A DNA stretch of 64,000 nucleotides, from positions 211,857 to 275,856 of the forward strand of contig CAMXCT020006744.1 in the NCBI GenBank assembly GCA_947184155.2, written 5' to 3'. This stretch comes from Cladocopium goreaui. Its lineage: Eukaryota > Sar > Dinophyceae > Suessiales > Symbiodiniaceae. This document shows, piece by piece, positions 1-12,411 of this stretch. Each line of letters begins with the position of its first letter. Position 1 is the first letter of the stretch. Position numbers and translations under genes: made by a program. A model generated the notes under the pieces. That model searched no databases. It was not told the DNA's origin and saw only the letters and a list, made by a program, of their open reading frames with translations.

Positions 1-802
1 CACGTGCCCAGGGCACCGCGAGGCACAGAGAGCCCCAGGTGGCAGGGTCCAGACGGAGCCAACGGCGCTGCATCTCATCCTTGCGGGAAAATTGCTGGGA
101 AGGGCTCAAAAGAAATTAGCAAGAAACCATATGAAACCCAAGAATGGTTCCGTTGTCAACAGGAAATTCTTCTCCCAAACCCAAAGTTGTGGGTGGTTCT
201 AATGTGATACTACTGCAATAGTTGTATCATACCATTTCCTCTTCAAAAAGGTTCGATCACCGCAGCTTCCACCGAGAAACCAGGACATGAACTGCCCGCC
301 ACCATGGAAGCTGGCCACAGCCTTGGATCGGAACCATTATATCAGCTGGTCACGATAAGGAGATATATACTGTACATGTATTCCTATTATTTTGATATTG
401 CTATCACCCAATACCTATACCGCCTATGCCATCCAACTCATCCATAGTATATTTACTCGCTACATTGGCTCATTGTGGTGAAATCTGAAATGTAATGAAA
501 TGTATAGGTATGTAAATATGATATGAATGGGCTGGAATCTAACATGGCCGAATACATGCAAAATGTCAACGAAGGCTAGGGATTTGAAAAAAAAATGTTT
601 GGCGGATCGTTTTCCGACGGGAAAAAAATGTTGTGGATACAGTATACAGTTCCAAAAAATTGGGGCGCTGAAGGACGGGAAGGATTTTAAAAACGACTCA
701 AGACATGAATCCATCAATCATGCCTCTAACTTGCAAGCGGACAACAGAAAGCAATCATGGGATATGAAGGGAATCAAAGGTGCTGGGGACAGTGTTGCGG
801 AA
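1..802. other. no gene recognised
   Basis: I see no convincing exon here. The open frames are short, on both strands and without domain signatures. The stretch is downstream of the last PPR-like exon and could hold the 3' UTR of that gene. Confidence 0.4.
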
Positions 803-3800
803 ATATTGTTGCAGCATGTTGCAGCTCTGTTCCCCCCACAGATCCATGCAACCCATGGCATTGTAGCTCACCCTGCTCAGCTGCAGCCCATTGGGCTCAT
901 GGTTTTCTAGCCCCTGCAAGGCCCACGTCCAGACTTCACCACGAGCACAGGCCGTAACGACCTCCAGGTTTTGGGTCGGTTTGAGTCTAATGATGTCCAA
1001 TGATCTTGAAGCAAAGCAAATCTTAGTTGGGTAAATGCTCATGGTGCTTTAAACCCATTCTCCTCAAAAAACAATATATGATTGATATGTATTACATGGC
1101 CATTGCCAACCAAGTTCATCGAGGCTGTGAAGCAAAACAGGCTTGAAACCACCAGGACCAGGTGGCCAGAACACTCAAAAAGTCAAAACGAATAACGCAC
1201 GCTGAATCAAGTGCGGGTGACCGCATTCACGGAGATGATCTCTGGCTTGAATGCAGTTTCGGCATGAAGCTGGCAGAACCTGAGCAATGGCGGTCGCTGC
1301 GTTGAAAACGTCCGGACCTCGCTGACCTTTAGCCTCTGGCAATTTAACCTCGCATTGGAAACTCAACTAGTTATATCCACGAATGGATTATTTTCACATC
1401 AAAAGATTGGGGTGTTACATTGCCAATTTCATTACCGGACAACTTCTGCGCATCTCTCCCTGCTGAATGCAGAGTTTTGCGACTGTATCATACTGTATCT
1501 GCGCATAGTGGCCTGTAAGACCTGTAAGGCATATATCGTTCATCCAATCGACAGTGTATAGTGACTGGCACCGACCTGTACCCAAGCAACGTGTGAAGGG
1601 CTTCTGACCAATTGGGTCCAAAGGTTGAAAGAAGTGCGTTGTAGGTGGCCCTTGGCAGGTGGGAGTGCGGCTGCCAAATGGCAGAAAATGTCCTTTTCTG
1701 GGGCTTGCGCAGCTGAAACCAACAGATTTTTTTGAATGACTCTGCCCCATCCTTCTTTTAAATTGAAGACTAGAGCGCCTTCTAAAAGCCAACAGCCCCA
1801 TCTTCGGCCACGGCTTCATCATGTCACAGCTAAGAGTCATGGAGATTCTCATCCGCGCCACACTGAAGTCCTGCACCATGGCCAGAGCTGTCTGCCACGC
1901 GGCCGCTTCAGCGCAGGCACTGACAGCTGCAGTGGCAGTGACCACTGTCGCTTGCAGCTGCAACCTCCCGTCAGCCATGCACTGTGTGAGTGGAGAACAT
2001 GCGCATCCCAAGCATCCCAGGCACCCCAAACCATTTGCATTCATTTGGCAGTATGCTACCCCATATGAAGATCAGCCATCAAAGTGCGATTCTTCTGGTT
2101 TCTTAAGTGTTGACCTTAATTAATTATCTATCATGGCTAGGGTGGCTACTGCCAGAGTCTATGATCAGTGGGTAGTGGGTGTCACACATGCCCGACTGCC
2201 CAATTCACTGTCACTTCGCTGAGAGGCTCCGATAAGCTGCTTAGCAGCAGCAAAGCCCGACTCCTGGGAATTGCAATGGCAAGGGCTGAAACCTCGGGGT
2301 TGTACCACTGAATCCTACTGTGGCCTCAAAAATGGGATGGGGATGAATCTCAGGTCAAAAATATGTTGCCTTCCCTTATCAAGAAGACCCAAATGAAATT
2401 CGCAAACACAAAATAACATAAAATATAACATGATGTTGTAATAGTAGCCGTTGGTACCCTTTCTCTCCCGAGCAAAGGTGCTGAAGTGCTTCTCACAGCT
2501 GTGCCAAGCAGCCATTCTGAAGCCTTGCCGCACGCGGACAGCGCAGCATTGAAGGACACAATGCCCCGTCGGATCTTCACCGCCTTCCTGACGAATGGGG
2601 CACCATTCAACCGCCATATTTCTAGATCTTTTTTGGTAATGAGTCGAGCACTCAACCACCAATTTTTGAAGGTCGGAAATTCCAAATAGGGTAGCATTGG
2701 GAAACGGAAACCGGGACTAAAGCTTTCCGCATGTCAGCTCTCGCTAGCTCTCGAAGGATTCTCGCAACAAACATTTGCAGAAACCACGTTCCAGTCCATT
2801 GACAGCTATATTCCACCCTGTGGGCTCTTGCATTGAATCATTGACAGCTTTCCCTGGGTTGCGGCTAGGCGGCATTTCCGATAGCAAATGCAAAGCAAAC
2901 TGCCATTGAGCAGAGCTGCCACCTCATGAGAGCTTCAAGCCGTTCAACAACTGGTTGCAGCATGTTGCAGCAATGCTTGACATTAGGGGGAAAGCCATCA
3001 TCTGTCCAAAGTACTGATCCCCTTTATAAATCAACCACTGGGAAGAAGACATCCAATGTCTATAGTCTTTATACTATACCAATCTTAGATCATCTGCAAA
3101 AGTTGAATGTTTGGATGGCTATAGAACCTCCTCCCATTATAAACCCAATGCCACTGGACTTTTCATCATTGTCCCTTATCCCCATTAAAATTGCCTTCAG
3201 TGAAGGGTTTAAAGTTTAACCCTTGTCAGACAAACCCATATATCATGTTGTTGGTTGGTTCTATCCCATTACAGTAAATCACCATAAATCATCACAAATC
3301 ATCATAAATGATCATAAATCCCAATATGAAATGCTGCACAAGCTTACAACCCGTGACTCATCAGGCACGCTACAGGCACTCATCGACGCGTTGTAGCTCA
3401 CCTCGGAGGCTCTCGGTCGCGAGCCACCTGCCATGGTCCATGTTCTGGGATTGAAATCTTGAGTTTCTATTCTCAATGGATTGGCTTAAGGGAAATTTTA
3501 CAGGAAAACCCCATATTTAATGGGAAAATCGATGGTTTCCTGTAGATTTTCCCTTGAACCAATCCATTGATATTCAATTCAGGGATTTACCAAAGATATT
3601 CCCAACTATGGGTCAAGCATCACTAGTGTACACTAAGACTGTATCCCCAGTTAACTCCTAGCTACAACCCATTGTGATGGGCAGAAATTGGCATATGTAG
3701 AGCTCATGAAACTGTCCTATTTGCAGCCGGCAGTAGCTGGGGGCACATGAATCTCGGGGGTCGCACCCAGTGCCTTGCAACTGTCCCAGCAGAACGGTGG

Positions 3801-4440
3801 CTAAACTCCAACGAGCCGTTTTCTCCAATGCGCTGATACATGAGTTGAAGCTAATCACCTCAACGATGTGCAATGGGAAGTGTGGTCCTAAAGAATGCCG
3901 GAAGGTTTCAAGTTTTTCATGGATATGGATGGATATGGATGGATATGGATGGATATGGCCTACGTCTAAGTTTTCTGCATTTAAAAAGTGCACAGCAGAC
4001 AGCTGCATCTTTGCATCTTTGGAACGCCCATGCCCCAAGGCTACATTCTTCATTCAAGCTGCATCTGCCTGAACTTCGGCCAACGGCATCATGCTCAACC
4101 TAGTCAAGGCAGAGCCAGATTGCTGGGACAGCGTTAATCTGACAGAATACCTTCCTCCATTGTGAAGAGGCGACGAATCTGAGGTCCTTCAAGGTGTAAA
4201 TTGACGATTTTGAGAATCTTCCAGATCATCCCTTTCCCCTTTCCTTTCATTCCCATCTTTGGGGCGATTTTTCTGCATCAAGAGTCCAAACAATCTCCAA
4301 ATTTCAAGTCCCCACAAATTGTGGATGAAATTGACCCATCCGTGTCCCATCGTCTCCCCAGCAGTTTAGCCCAGGGTACACATCCAGGGCCCCGCTCCAC
4401 TGATGCTGTTTCTCTAAGGCGCTGCAAACCACGTTGCAAA
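803..4440 (-). CDS. pentatricopeptide-repeat (PPR) protein, exon set
   Basis: Separate minus-strand frames carry PPR-type helices. In transcription order they are about 4440-4355 ([16 protein letters not shown]), 3858-3751 ([17 protein letters not shown]), 2562-2458 ([17 protein letters not shown]), 1951-1835 ([20 protein letters not shown]), 1312-1223 ([17 protein letters not shown]) and 970-803 ([18 protein letters not shown]). The spacing of S/N-A-x-x-A-C-x-x-x-x-x-W is typical of dinoflagellate PPR proteins, which bind organellar RNA for editing, processing or stability. Each frame is short and ends in intron-like sequence, so this is a many-exon gene or its relic. Two exons have lost residues usual at the second-helix start, so decay is possible. 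Boundaries are approximate, and the listed span covers introns. The organelle cannot be told because no start exon was identified. Confidence 0.55.
3471..3573. repeat. foldback (inverted-repeat) element, about 40-nt arms
   Basis: The arm at 3471-3510 (TCTCAATGGATTGG...) and the arm at 3534-3573 (...CCAATCCATTGATA) are imperfect reverse complements, separated by about 23 nt. Mismatches are few and scattered. The pair would fold into a long hairpin. It lies in a long intron or intergenic part of the PPR exon set and resembles a small MITE-like or foldback element. Confidence 0.75.
3919..3958. repeat. 10-bp tandem repeat, 4 copies
   Basis: GGATATGGAT occurs four times without interruption. It lies just upstream, in minus-strand sense, of a PPR-like exon. 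Confidence 0.9.
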
Positions 4441-5384
4441 GGATAACCTCCCATCATTCAATGGATTGATTTTGTTGCAAAAAAAATCTATGAAAATCTA
4501 TTGAACTATTGGAAACGATCGTTGGAAAACCAGTACCTACGGCCCATCACCCAATTTTGGGAGTGATGATGGCCACCATGATGTCAAAACTCAAAAAATG
4601 TATCAAACTTGAGGTGTCAATGGGTTGGTTGAAGGAAAATATGGCGGGAAACCAACGTGTGTATAACCACTCATGCAGCAGGTCCCTGCAAAGGTGTCAA
4701 AAACAAGCAATGGATGGGAATGGTACTAATCATATCCCAGGATCATGTTCAATACCCAAGGTTTAAGAGACCCCCAATGGCATGGGTAGTTTATTATCGG
4801 TAGGACGGGGAAAAACACGTGGGTCGCAACGGTGTCTCCGGTTGCTCAGTTGGATGTGGGGTTTTGGCTGTGTCTGCGAATTTTCAACCCTAGGAGTCAG
4901 GTTGTGTAGGTTTCTTTTTTGGGAATCTCAAAGGGACCGCGTAGAAACACCGGTTCCAACTCAGTTCCTGTGTCAGAAAATCTGTGTATTCGCCTGTCTT
5001 GTTTACAGACCTGGTGAGTCATGCCATTAAAAAGTGCTGAGTTCCACCACTGACCGCCAATGACAGAATTGCATCATATCCATATCAAACAATTGCATCG
5101 CTGATTATATATAGACAACGGCAGCAAGTTACATCAACTTACAGTGTATCTCAATGATTTCAACGTTCCATCCTCTCTCTCTCTCTCTATCTCTCTATCT
5201 CTCTATCTCTCTCTCTCTCTCTCTCCCTCCCTCCCTCCCTCCCTCCCTCCCTCCCTCCATCATCTGGAGTCAACTCGAAATGAGTTATCCCAACGCACTG
5301 TTTATCATCATTTTCCTTTATGAAAATTGCCAAATTTGGGGTGTATGTTCCATTATCAAACACGGCCAGTTTCATCATTTTCAG
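4441..5384. other. gap between PPR-like exons, no gene recognised
   Basis: Apart from the CT-rich microsatellite at 5172-5258 I see no exon signature. It is read as intron or spacer between PPR-like exons on the minus strand. Confidence 0.4.
5172..5258. repeat. (TC)n/(CTCC)n pyrimidine microsatellite
   Basis: An uninterrupted pyrimidine-rich run of TCTC, TATC and CCTC units. The open frames through it are composition artefacts. Confidence 0.9.
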
Positions 5385-5597
5385 GCCCCCGGGCATTGCC
5401 AGAAACCACGCCGAGAGCGAAAACCGCACGCTGCCAGCTGGCGGCACGGCAAGAGCTGGTGAGGCTCCTTGGCGAACGGCTGGGAGGAGGAAAACTTGGC
5501 AGACTAATTAGCTGTTCAAAGTGTATGCTTTGATGACCATAATTTTGGATATGAGGCTTTGATGAGTTGAATTGATTTGATGCGTGTATGCATATGC

Positions 5598-5647
<50 letters not shown>

Positions 5648-7875
5648 GATATATATATATATTATACATACATGTGTATGCATTATAATATGCGTGTTTG
5701 GCATGATGATCGATGTACATAATTTTGGAAACTTACCCCTGTCTTGTTACTAGACTGCCATTGGTATACATATGTTTCTATACACCTGATAAATCTCAAA
5801 GTATCTTAAAGTATCTTAAAGTTAAAGAGAAATACCGGCATTACATACGTGGCTGATATGATTGGTGCCTCAAGGGGATCTAACACGTGAACTCACCTGG
5901 TGGCAAAGTCAAGAGGCACTTCGTCAGGCTCCAAGGCCTGGTACCTTGGTGCTGAGAGGAATCCTATCAGGATGTAGGCGAATGAGGTAGGAATGCTATA
6001 AAGCTATAAATACATATAAACACGACAACGTCTACATCGTTATCACTGAAAATAGTGCAAGATAGTGACAATAATGATTTCTTAAATGCTAGCAGCAAAC
6101 ACTTGGAAGACAGTAGAGGTTAAAGAATGCAGTGAGCTTACTCACAAGGCATCCTGCTGGCCATGGCCAAAACTACCCGAGTCCCCAAACAGATGCAGGC
6201 ACCACGATACAAAACTCCAAGGCACCTCATCTCCAGAATGATTTCCAGTACATTTTGCCAAGCTGAAGACTTCTCACCTTGTGGCGATAGGATGCGATAG
6301 GGCCACTAGGCCACTAGGTTTCAGTAGCTCCATAGGATAAGCACCTATTGCTCCAAGAGTTGGTTCCTGCTCGGTGTTTCCTTCGTGTTCATCCTTTTCG
6401 CACCTTGCTACCTTTCCAAAACGGTACTACTAATGTACTGCCACTACAGTCACCACATCACAGCCCTCAAGTAACCCTCCAGTAGCCAGGTACATGCATT
6501 GAGGCTGCCGTTGACCACCACCACAGGGCGCCGGTGCTGCAGGGCCAGCTGCCGCGGCAGCAGCTGCAAACTGCTGAGCCACGCGCCGCCGCGATTGCAG
6601 GCGATGACGGCCTCTGTGACATCTGAAGCCAACCTCCAAATCACCTCAGCCACCGGACACCTGGGACCGCCCTGAAGGTACCCACGGAAGCACTGGAGTC
6701 ACTGGAGTTCCAATGAGTGCTGCTCTTCCAGTCTTGTCAAGCCGCTTGAAGCTACTTGATCAATCATGATCAAAATGCAATTCTACTTCATGGATTTGAT
6801 GGTAAAAGACGGCTGATGTGGCACCCAAAGGATGACAAGAGACCAGGGCTTGGCGCCAGTCCTCCAAACACTGCCACGGCCACAGCTACAGTACAGCAAT
6901 TGCAACTGCCATGACATCAAAAGCGACTCCCGATGTTGGTGTTGGCAAGAGCAGATTCCCTGTGATTCTCATCCATTGATCTCTTTTACAGGTAGTAGTG
7001 TCAACCCCAGATCAAAGACCTTTTGTTTGCGTGTATGATTAGGGGGAGCCCCCCAAACATCCCCAAACAACTAGTGATAAAATCCTTTTAACACTGGCAC
7101 CCCCGTAAAAATGAACCAGGGGTTAATCATGGTTAATCCTCGATATCGTGAGTTGAGATTTGCTGGTCGCATCCAACACACCAACTTCGCCCCATCCTGA
7201 GCTCCACGGCAACCAGAGGCTTGGCGGAGTGGTCCTGCAGACTGGCGCCAGTGATATGAGCGGAGCATATGCATCCAGATCATCCGCACACACATACAAG
7301 AAATGGTACGCTTTATATATTTATAAAAGGTCCGAAAGTATTTTTTATACTGCATATAGATGTATGGTCTAAACCCTTGTTCAGGAACCAAAGAAAATCA
7401 AACGCATATATATATAATATGTGTGTGTGCCTACAAATTTTCCAGTATCATCCCACTTGGGGTTGCAACGGCACTTCCTGGGCCTGTATCCTCGGGCCCG
7501 TGAGCTCAAAAAAACACAAGTTCGAACCATGTTTGGAAGTTGCCATGGTGTTCTTGGGGGATGCATGAACGCAATAATATTATGTAACACTGTATAACAT
7601 TGTATAACTATAATTTGGCAAAGTCAACCATCAACCATGCCTTAAATGTTATGTGAGTTCCAGTTAGCCCTCTATATATATATATGCATATTGTCAAAAA
7701 CTATGTAGTATACATATTATATATATACACCGTATACTGTATACCACATTGAATTACGTAATGTTTCAGAACTTGGGACCCTTTTCCCACCTCAACAGCC
7801 TCGCCTGGGCGTGATGCAGATGCCATAGCACCTCATGGCCAGCTGCAGCGCTTTCGCGGCAAACCTACCATGACT
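5385..7875 (-). CDS. further PPR-like exons, probably 5' part of the same gene
   Basis: Minus-strand stretches with PPR-like helices continue upstream of the main set. They are about 7875-7805 ([15 protein letters not shown]), 6653-6470 ([20 protein letters not shown], followed by [10 protein letters not shown]) and 5487-5385 ([20 protein letters not shown]). The W at the first-to-second helix turn and the A-C two residues into the helix are kept. A possible linker exon at about 5950-5895 is followed by a GTGAGT donor. Whether these belong to the same transcript as the exons at 0.8-4.4 kb is inferred from strand and spacing only. A second PPR gene or decayed duplicates are equally possible. 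Confidence 0.4.
5588..5668. repeat. (TATATG)n hexanucleotide microsatellite
   Basis: TATATG units run through this stretch and grade into a plain TA run. The Tyr/His-rich frames across it are artefacts. Confidence 0.9.
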
Positions 7876-10010
7876 GGGGATGGTTTCTACCTCCCAGAAA
7901 AATGGGGATTTTGGGGATGATGTGGGATGATTTATGATTGGGTTTACATGGGTTTACCATATGAATGATGAAGAATGTGGAAACATGATGACTTGACAAA
8001 ATGAATAGATGAACACTGTTGCAGAACTATCTATTCATCCCATGCCGCACATACGCCCCAAAATCAGTTGATCCAGTACCAAAAAAACTGGGGAAGGGAT
8101 TGATAAATAAGTATTATGATGAATTTGTAAATAATCTCAACCGATGTCAACCGACGATGCACCAAAACACCTATCTTCTGGATGCTCATGGATATAATAT
8201 AGAGGATGTATTATTTTATTTGATTTTGATGTGGTTTCCACTTCGCATCTTTTGGCTGAATAGACCCAGGGTTCAGGCCGGCGCTCAAGCGGATTGTGCC
8301 GCGCACGCAATTGCGGGCTCGGGGTGAAAAAAGACTGCTATTGTACTGTACTTCGAAATGTAATGTCACTATTTAGATTTTGGTTCCCCTAATTCATAAG
8401 CTGGGTGTTCACTAATCCCGGGTTGCCATCATCAAATATTGATGAAATCTGTGGGAAGGTGTGGGAAGAATGAGTTTTGTAACAATCGTTATTCTTCACG
8501 CCTTTGATATTCCAAGCCTGAAATCCTGCCAGAAGTCACAGCCTCCCACGCCAATCACGGCGATCTCAGAACGCCATGGCAGCGTGTTCGCTCTCTAGAT
8601 TTCGATTGGTAGTAGCATTCATGGGGCAAGGGCAAGGGGGTGTTTCTTCGAAATCAGCACCTGGAAAAATGTGAAGCCCTTAACCCATAAATGGTCTTAT
8701 CATTTCCAGCATGACTCATCCGCGTTCTACTACTATTTTCCTTCAATTTTTTACTAGTAAAACCCAATTTGACCCATGCCCAAGGTCTTTTTGCACGCAC
8801 CTTTCTCATTAGAGTTGGAATAGTGGGGACACATTGTGCACCCACTTCTGCTTAACTACAAAGTAGGATGTCTTTCATGGCTGGCTTGTGCAGTCGGACT
8901 AGCTGCTAGAGCCACATTGTGTCTGGATGTCTGACCAGCAAAGTGTCGGAAATCATGATTTGAAATCGATGTTTGGGAAAAAAGAAGCTCCAAATCATCT
9001 CTGGGTTCCTTTTGCACTTTTAAATCGATTTTTTGGGGAGACACTTCCCACTAAGTCACTACCATTCCTGGCATGCAACTGAATGTCTCAGTCTCTGCCT
9101 CACACTCTCCTGATCAAGAGCGGTTCTTAACACTTTCGCCTGCTTCAAGAAATTCCTGATCATCTTCCCTCTTACTTGTCATACCTTCCCCAAACAAAAT
9201 TGATTCATGGGTGATGAGGAATGCCTCCACCCACGCCATCCCCTCAGGTGTTTCACAGGCGATTCTGTCCCGATTGGCCACGGAAGACGGCTCCGTTTGG
9301 CGCCATCTCAGGCAGGGTCAAATCCCCCCTGGCAGTGTATAGAGCATGGGGCCCACCAAATATCTGAAGTTTTCCGAGGGGTCATCTTGATGTCAATAGC
9401 GATCATCATTCTGGGCACGATGAAAAAAAACACATATTTAAAACCACGAACCAGATTTTAGTGAAAAATCTCTGTTGAAACTGCTAAACTCATAGAGGTG
9501 CCATTGCCCTCTTTGTGTCCGCAAGCTATGACATTATAATATATATATATATGTATATATATATAATTGAATGAACAGCCTAATCAATCAAGAAATTATA
9601 TAATTAAATAGTTGATTTTTGGCGGCCGTGGGCACTCAACTGTCTGTGGGCCCGCGTTGCGACTACATTCAAAAGGTCCGTGCGAGAGCCAATTGATGTT
9701 TTTGCTTGTTTTGTCTGTTTGTGTTTTCGTACTCCGTTCGTTCATCCTAAAGTGTCGCCATTACTGCCTCGGACCTCCTACCCTCCTTTTTCCAATTGGA
9801 TAAGTGCATGCTGTACTAGGTGCATAGGTGGTCTGTCTTAATGGATCACTGCCATTTGTTCCAATTTCAATGGTATGTAGTTGATTATTAAACAAGTATA
9901 TCGATTAGTTGGTTAAATTATGTTAAATTCATTGAGAAAAAGGAACAAAAATACCCTTGATGGTTTGGCAAAACCATTCGTCATTCTGTGGCAGCTTGGC
10001 CTAAGCTGCT
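7876..10010. other. gap of about 2.1 kb with at most one weak exon candidate
   Basis: There is a TA run at about 9536-9562. A minus-strand frame at about 8600-8525 reads SEIAVIGVGGCDFWQDF and could be an isolated exon. A minus frame at about 9300-9195 is open with mixed composition. Neither has supporting neighbours. Nothing else is recognised. Confidence 0.35.
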
Positions 10011-11939
10011 CTAGCTGGGCTTGTAGAACTTCTCCATGTCCTCGTTGTTCTCGATTTCCTCGGCACCATCACCCCAATCTCTTGAAGTGACAAACCTTCC
10101 CTGATTTCAGGAAGATCCATTGCCTTCAAAGTAACAGCTGCGACTGAGTTTGGCACCTTGCCCTGGAAGCCACCCACCTTGGGTGACCTGTTCTTGTCGA
10201 CTGGGATGTTGTACCTGGAGATTTTCAGGTTGTGCAAACCGGAGTAAGACCTACACCATAATGGTGAAACGAAGCTGGCCTACCCCCAGGATGGATAGAC
10301 CACCAACATCCATCAACTAGGAAAGGCATGGAAAGGCTCTGGGTTTCCAAGTTTTTGACCCCACTAGGGCCGCCCAAACTCCCATGGAGTGCTTGGTGGC
10401 AGCGTTCTTCAACACCGCACCGTAGTAGACAATGACCTCGTTGAGCCGCATCGGTCATTCAAAGGCCCCCTGGCCCTATTCAAAGGGATGCTATTCAACT
10501 TTGCAAAGGTCAGAGGCAATTTGGCTACGAACAAGCAACAAAATGCATTGAGGTAGCCCAAAATGGAAAATATTTGTCATATTTTAATTAATCTAAAATA
10601 AAAATATATATATATAAATAGATAAAAATAAATAAAACAAATAAAATAAAAAATAAAAAACATATTTTGGGGGGGGGCCGATGTTTTGCTTCCAATACTA
10701 CTTTTAGAAGGGGGCAGGGCACCCTTCTGCTCAACGACCTCCTCCCACACCTCACAACGCAGAAAAAATAGGTTTTCACAGGAAAAAAAAAACTATTTTT
10801 GGGGGGGCCAATTCCATCAATTTTAAAATACCATAAAACAAGATAAATTAAGATAATTTAGCAAAAAGACTCTGATTAGCACCCCTTTGAATAGAGCCCC
10901 AGAGATGGAGAAAGAATCGGTGGCACCATTAAGAGTCCAGACCACCAAACAACTCCCATGGATACCCAAAAAAAATGCGTCAAGGCATCAAGCTCAAAAC
11001 TGATCAAAACTGTCGCATACAATTGGCAAACCATCTTCCAAACATGTCGCCACGTGCAGCTTTTCCCTTGGCAATTTCGAGCAGGTTGGTCCGTCACATT
11101 CCGTCACGGAAGCGTTCCACTCGATCCTAAGCATCCCCACGAATCCGCAGAAGGCCCAGGCCAATGGCTCAATACCTCAAACAGGCTAGGCATCATCCCA
11201 ACCTTGTTCAATCCCCTGTTTCCCCTCGATGCTTGTGAGCACCAGTCATGAACGCAAAGAAATCGAACCCTCTCGAACTTCATTGGTCAAACTTCCTCAG
11301 CTCTACAAAGCCTTGTTGGCTCCTCATTGCAACACTCTGTTAGCAAAAATCCAGCTGTAATTACATATGTGATCTAGCATACAAGTCACTATAAACTGGG
11401 TGATCGTCATCAAACAAGTATCAGTATAAGATAGTATAAGTATCGCGAATTGTGTTAGGAGTGCGGGAGCTCGAATGGATTCGCTCTTTCTCATCCGTAT
11501 CCACCCGCGATCCCTTTGCGTGAGCACAGTTTAGTTCATCTCCCTACAGTCCACCCCTCCCAAGTTCACTCTACCAAGGCACCGTAGAAGACATCGAAAT
11601 ACTCCTTGCCTGCCAGCACGGGCTGATACAAATGTCATGCTCTCAGTTCCCCAGTAATTACAATTTGGTTCGGCTGTGTGGGGGGGTTGGATTGTCCAAA
11701 AAATCGAGCGAGAGGTAGGCTCATGGCTTGTCAGTTTCTCCTAAATTGCTGGCAAAGCTACCCTTGAAGACGAAGGCTTCCGCATTCTGTGGTGCGCCAA
11801 CAGCCATGACACCAGCTGCCGCTGCTACGGCTCCTGTGTCCATGGCACGGGCTCGGCTTTCTGGAGCTGGCACGAAGGCCATGCTGTTCAGGAGGCAGGC
11901 GACAGCCGCCAAGACGCACACAGCTGCAAGACGGGCCAT
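10011..11939 (-). CDS. small plastid thylakoid protein, tandem copy D
   Basis: Exons on the minus strand are 11939-11762, 11609-11583 (27 nt), 11175-11141, 10436-10393, 10214-10157 and 10100-10011, summing to 432 nt (143 codons plus TAG). Residues 1-21 form a signal peptide ending SMA, followed by FVPAPESRA, the F-V-P type transit motif of peridinin plastids. A second hydrophobic stretch ends AEA just before FVFKG, like a lumenal processing site. The predicted mature part of about 89 aa has one membrane helix (PLAWAFCGFVIVYYGAVL) and a charged tail ending EKFYKPS. Layout and size resemble PsbW, PsbX or CFoII-type nuclear-encoded thylakoid proteins, but I do not recognise the family. Intron 4 uses a GC donor. 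Intron 5 is only 56 nt and is inferred from a frame change. The ATG was preferred over an in-frame TTG because all copies share it. Confidence 0.82.
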
Positions 11940-12010
11940 GGTGAGGACAGGAAAAGGGCGGGACAAAGCGCGTGGCTATGTGCTGCTAGCAGCTTTCAAA
12001 AACAGCTTCG
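11940..12010 (-). promoter_or_regulatory. conserved leader upstream of copy D
   Basis: The 5' flank is conserved between tandem copies. A CCTTTTCCTGTCCTCACC stretch lies directly before the ATG, and a GCTGTTTTTGAAAGCTG-like stretch lies about 50 nt further upstream (here 11990-12006, one mismatch). The T-run followed by AG would suit a spliced-leader trans-splicing acceptor, as expected for dinoflagellate mRNAs. That role is inferred. Confidence 0.45.
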
Positions 12011-12411
12011 GAAAGTCCTTGAATCAAACAGAAATGTGTGGAGCTAGGGGACACAGGGGCAAACTAAAGATAGCTCAAGCATCCTAAATTCAGAAATTGA
12101 CAAACTCTTGTCTCTGTCCCACAATGCCCCCCTCAAACATCGTTCATGGCTTCTGAGCATCGTCACACTGCTCGCAGCATCTAACCCCTCTTTTCTTGCG
12201 CCATGTCGGCCACAGGTCACGCCACACGCGGCCTGTGAGCTCGTCCGGATTGCAATCTCCTGATCTGTTGCAGACCACCAAGGGATAGGTGACTTGGACA
12301 CCTCATGCACCCAACTAGTTCGGTCTGCATGCGAAAGACACGCTCTCCCAAGAAAAACAACGAAAACAAGTGCATCCACTTATCTCCCAGCCATGTCCAA
12401 GCCTGAGAAGC
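12011..12411. other. spacer between copies D and C
   Basis: No exon is recognised. The last 35 nt or so before copy C's stop codon (about 12376-12411) are shared with the same position downstream of copy B, and mark the edge of a homogenised tract. Confidence 0.5.

Noticed and set aside
5154-5462. Ser/Leu/Pro-rich plus-strand ORF
   Set aside because: Its first third is the pyrimidine microsatellite. The rest is antisense to a PPR-like exon.
11966-11966. Upstream in-frame start for the thylakoid gene (MSRPFPVLT or MPRPFPVLT)
   Set aside because: The codon is TTG, not ATG, and the extension would place charged residues before the signal peptide. The ATG nine codons later is shared by all copies.
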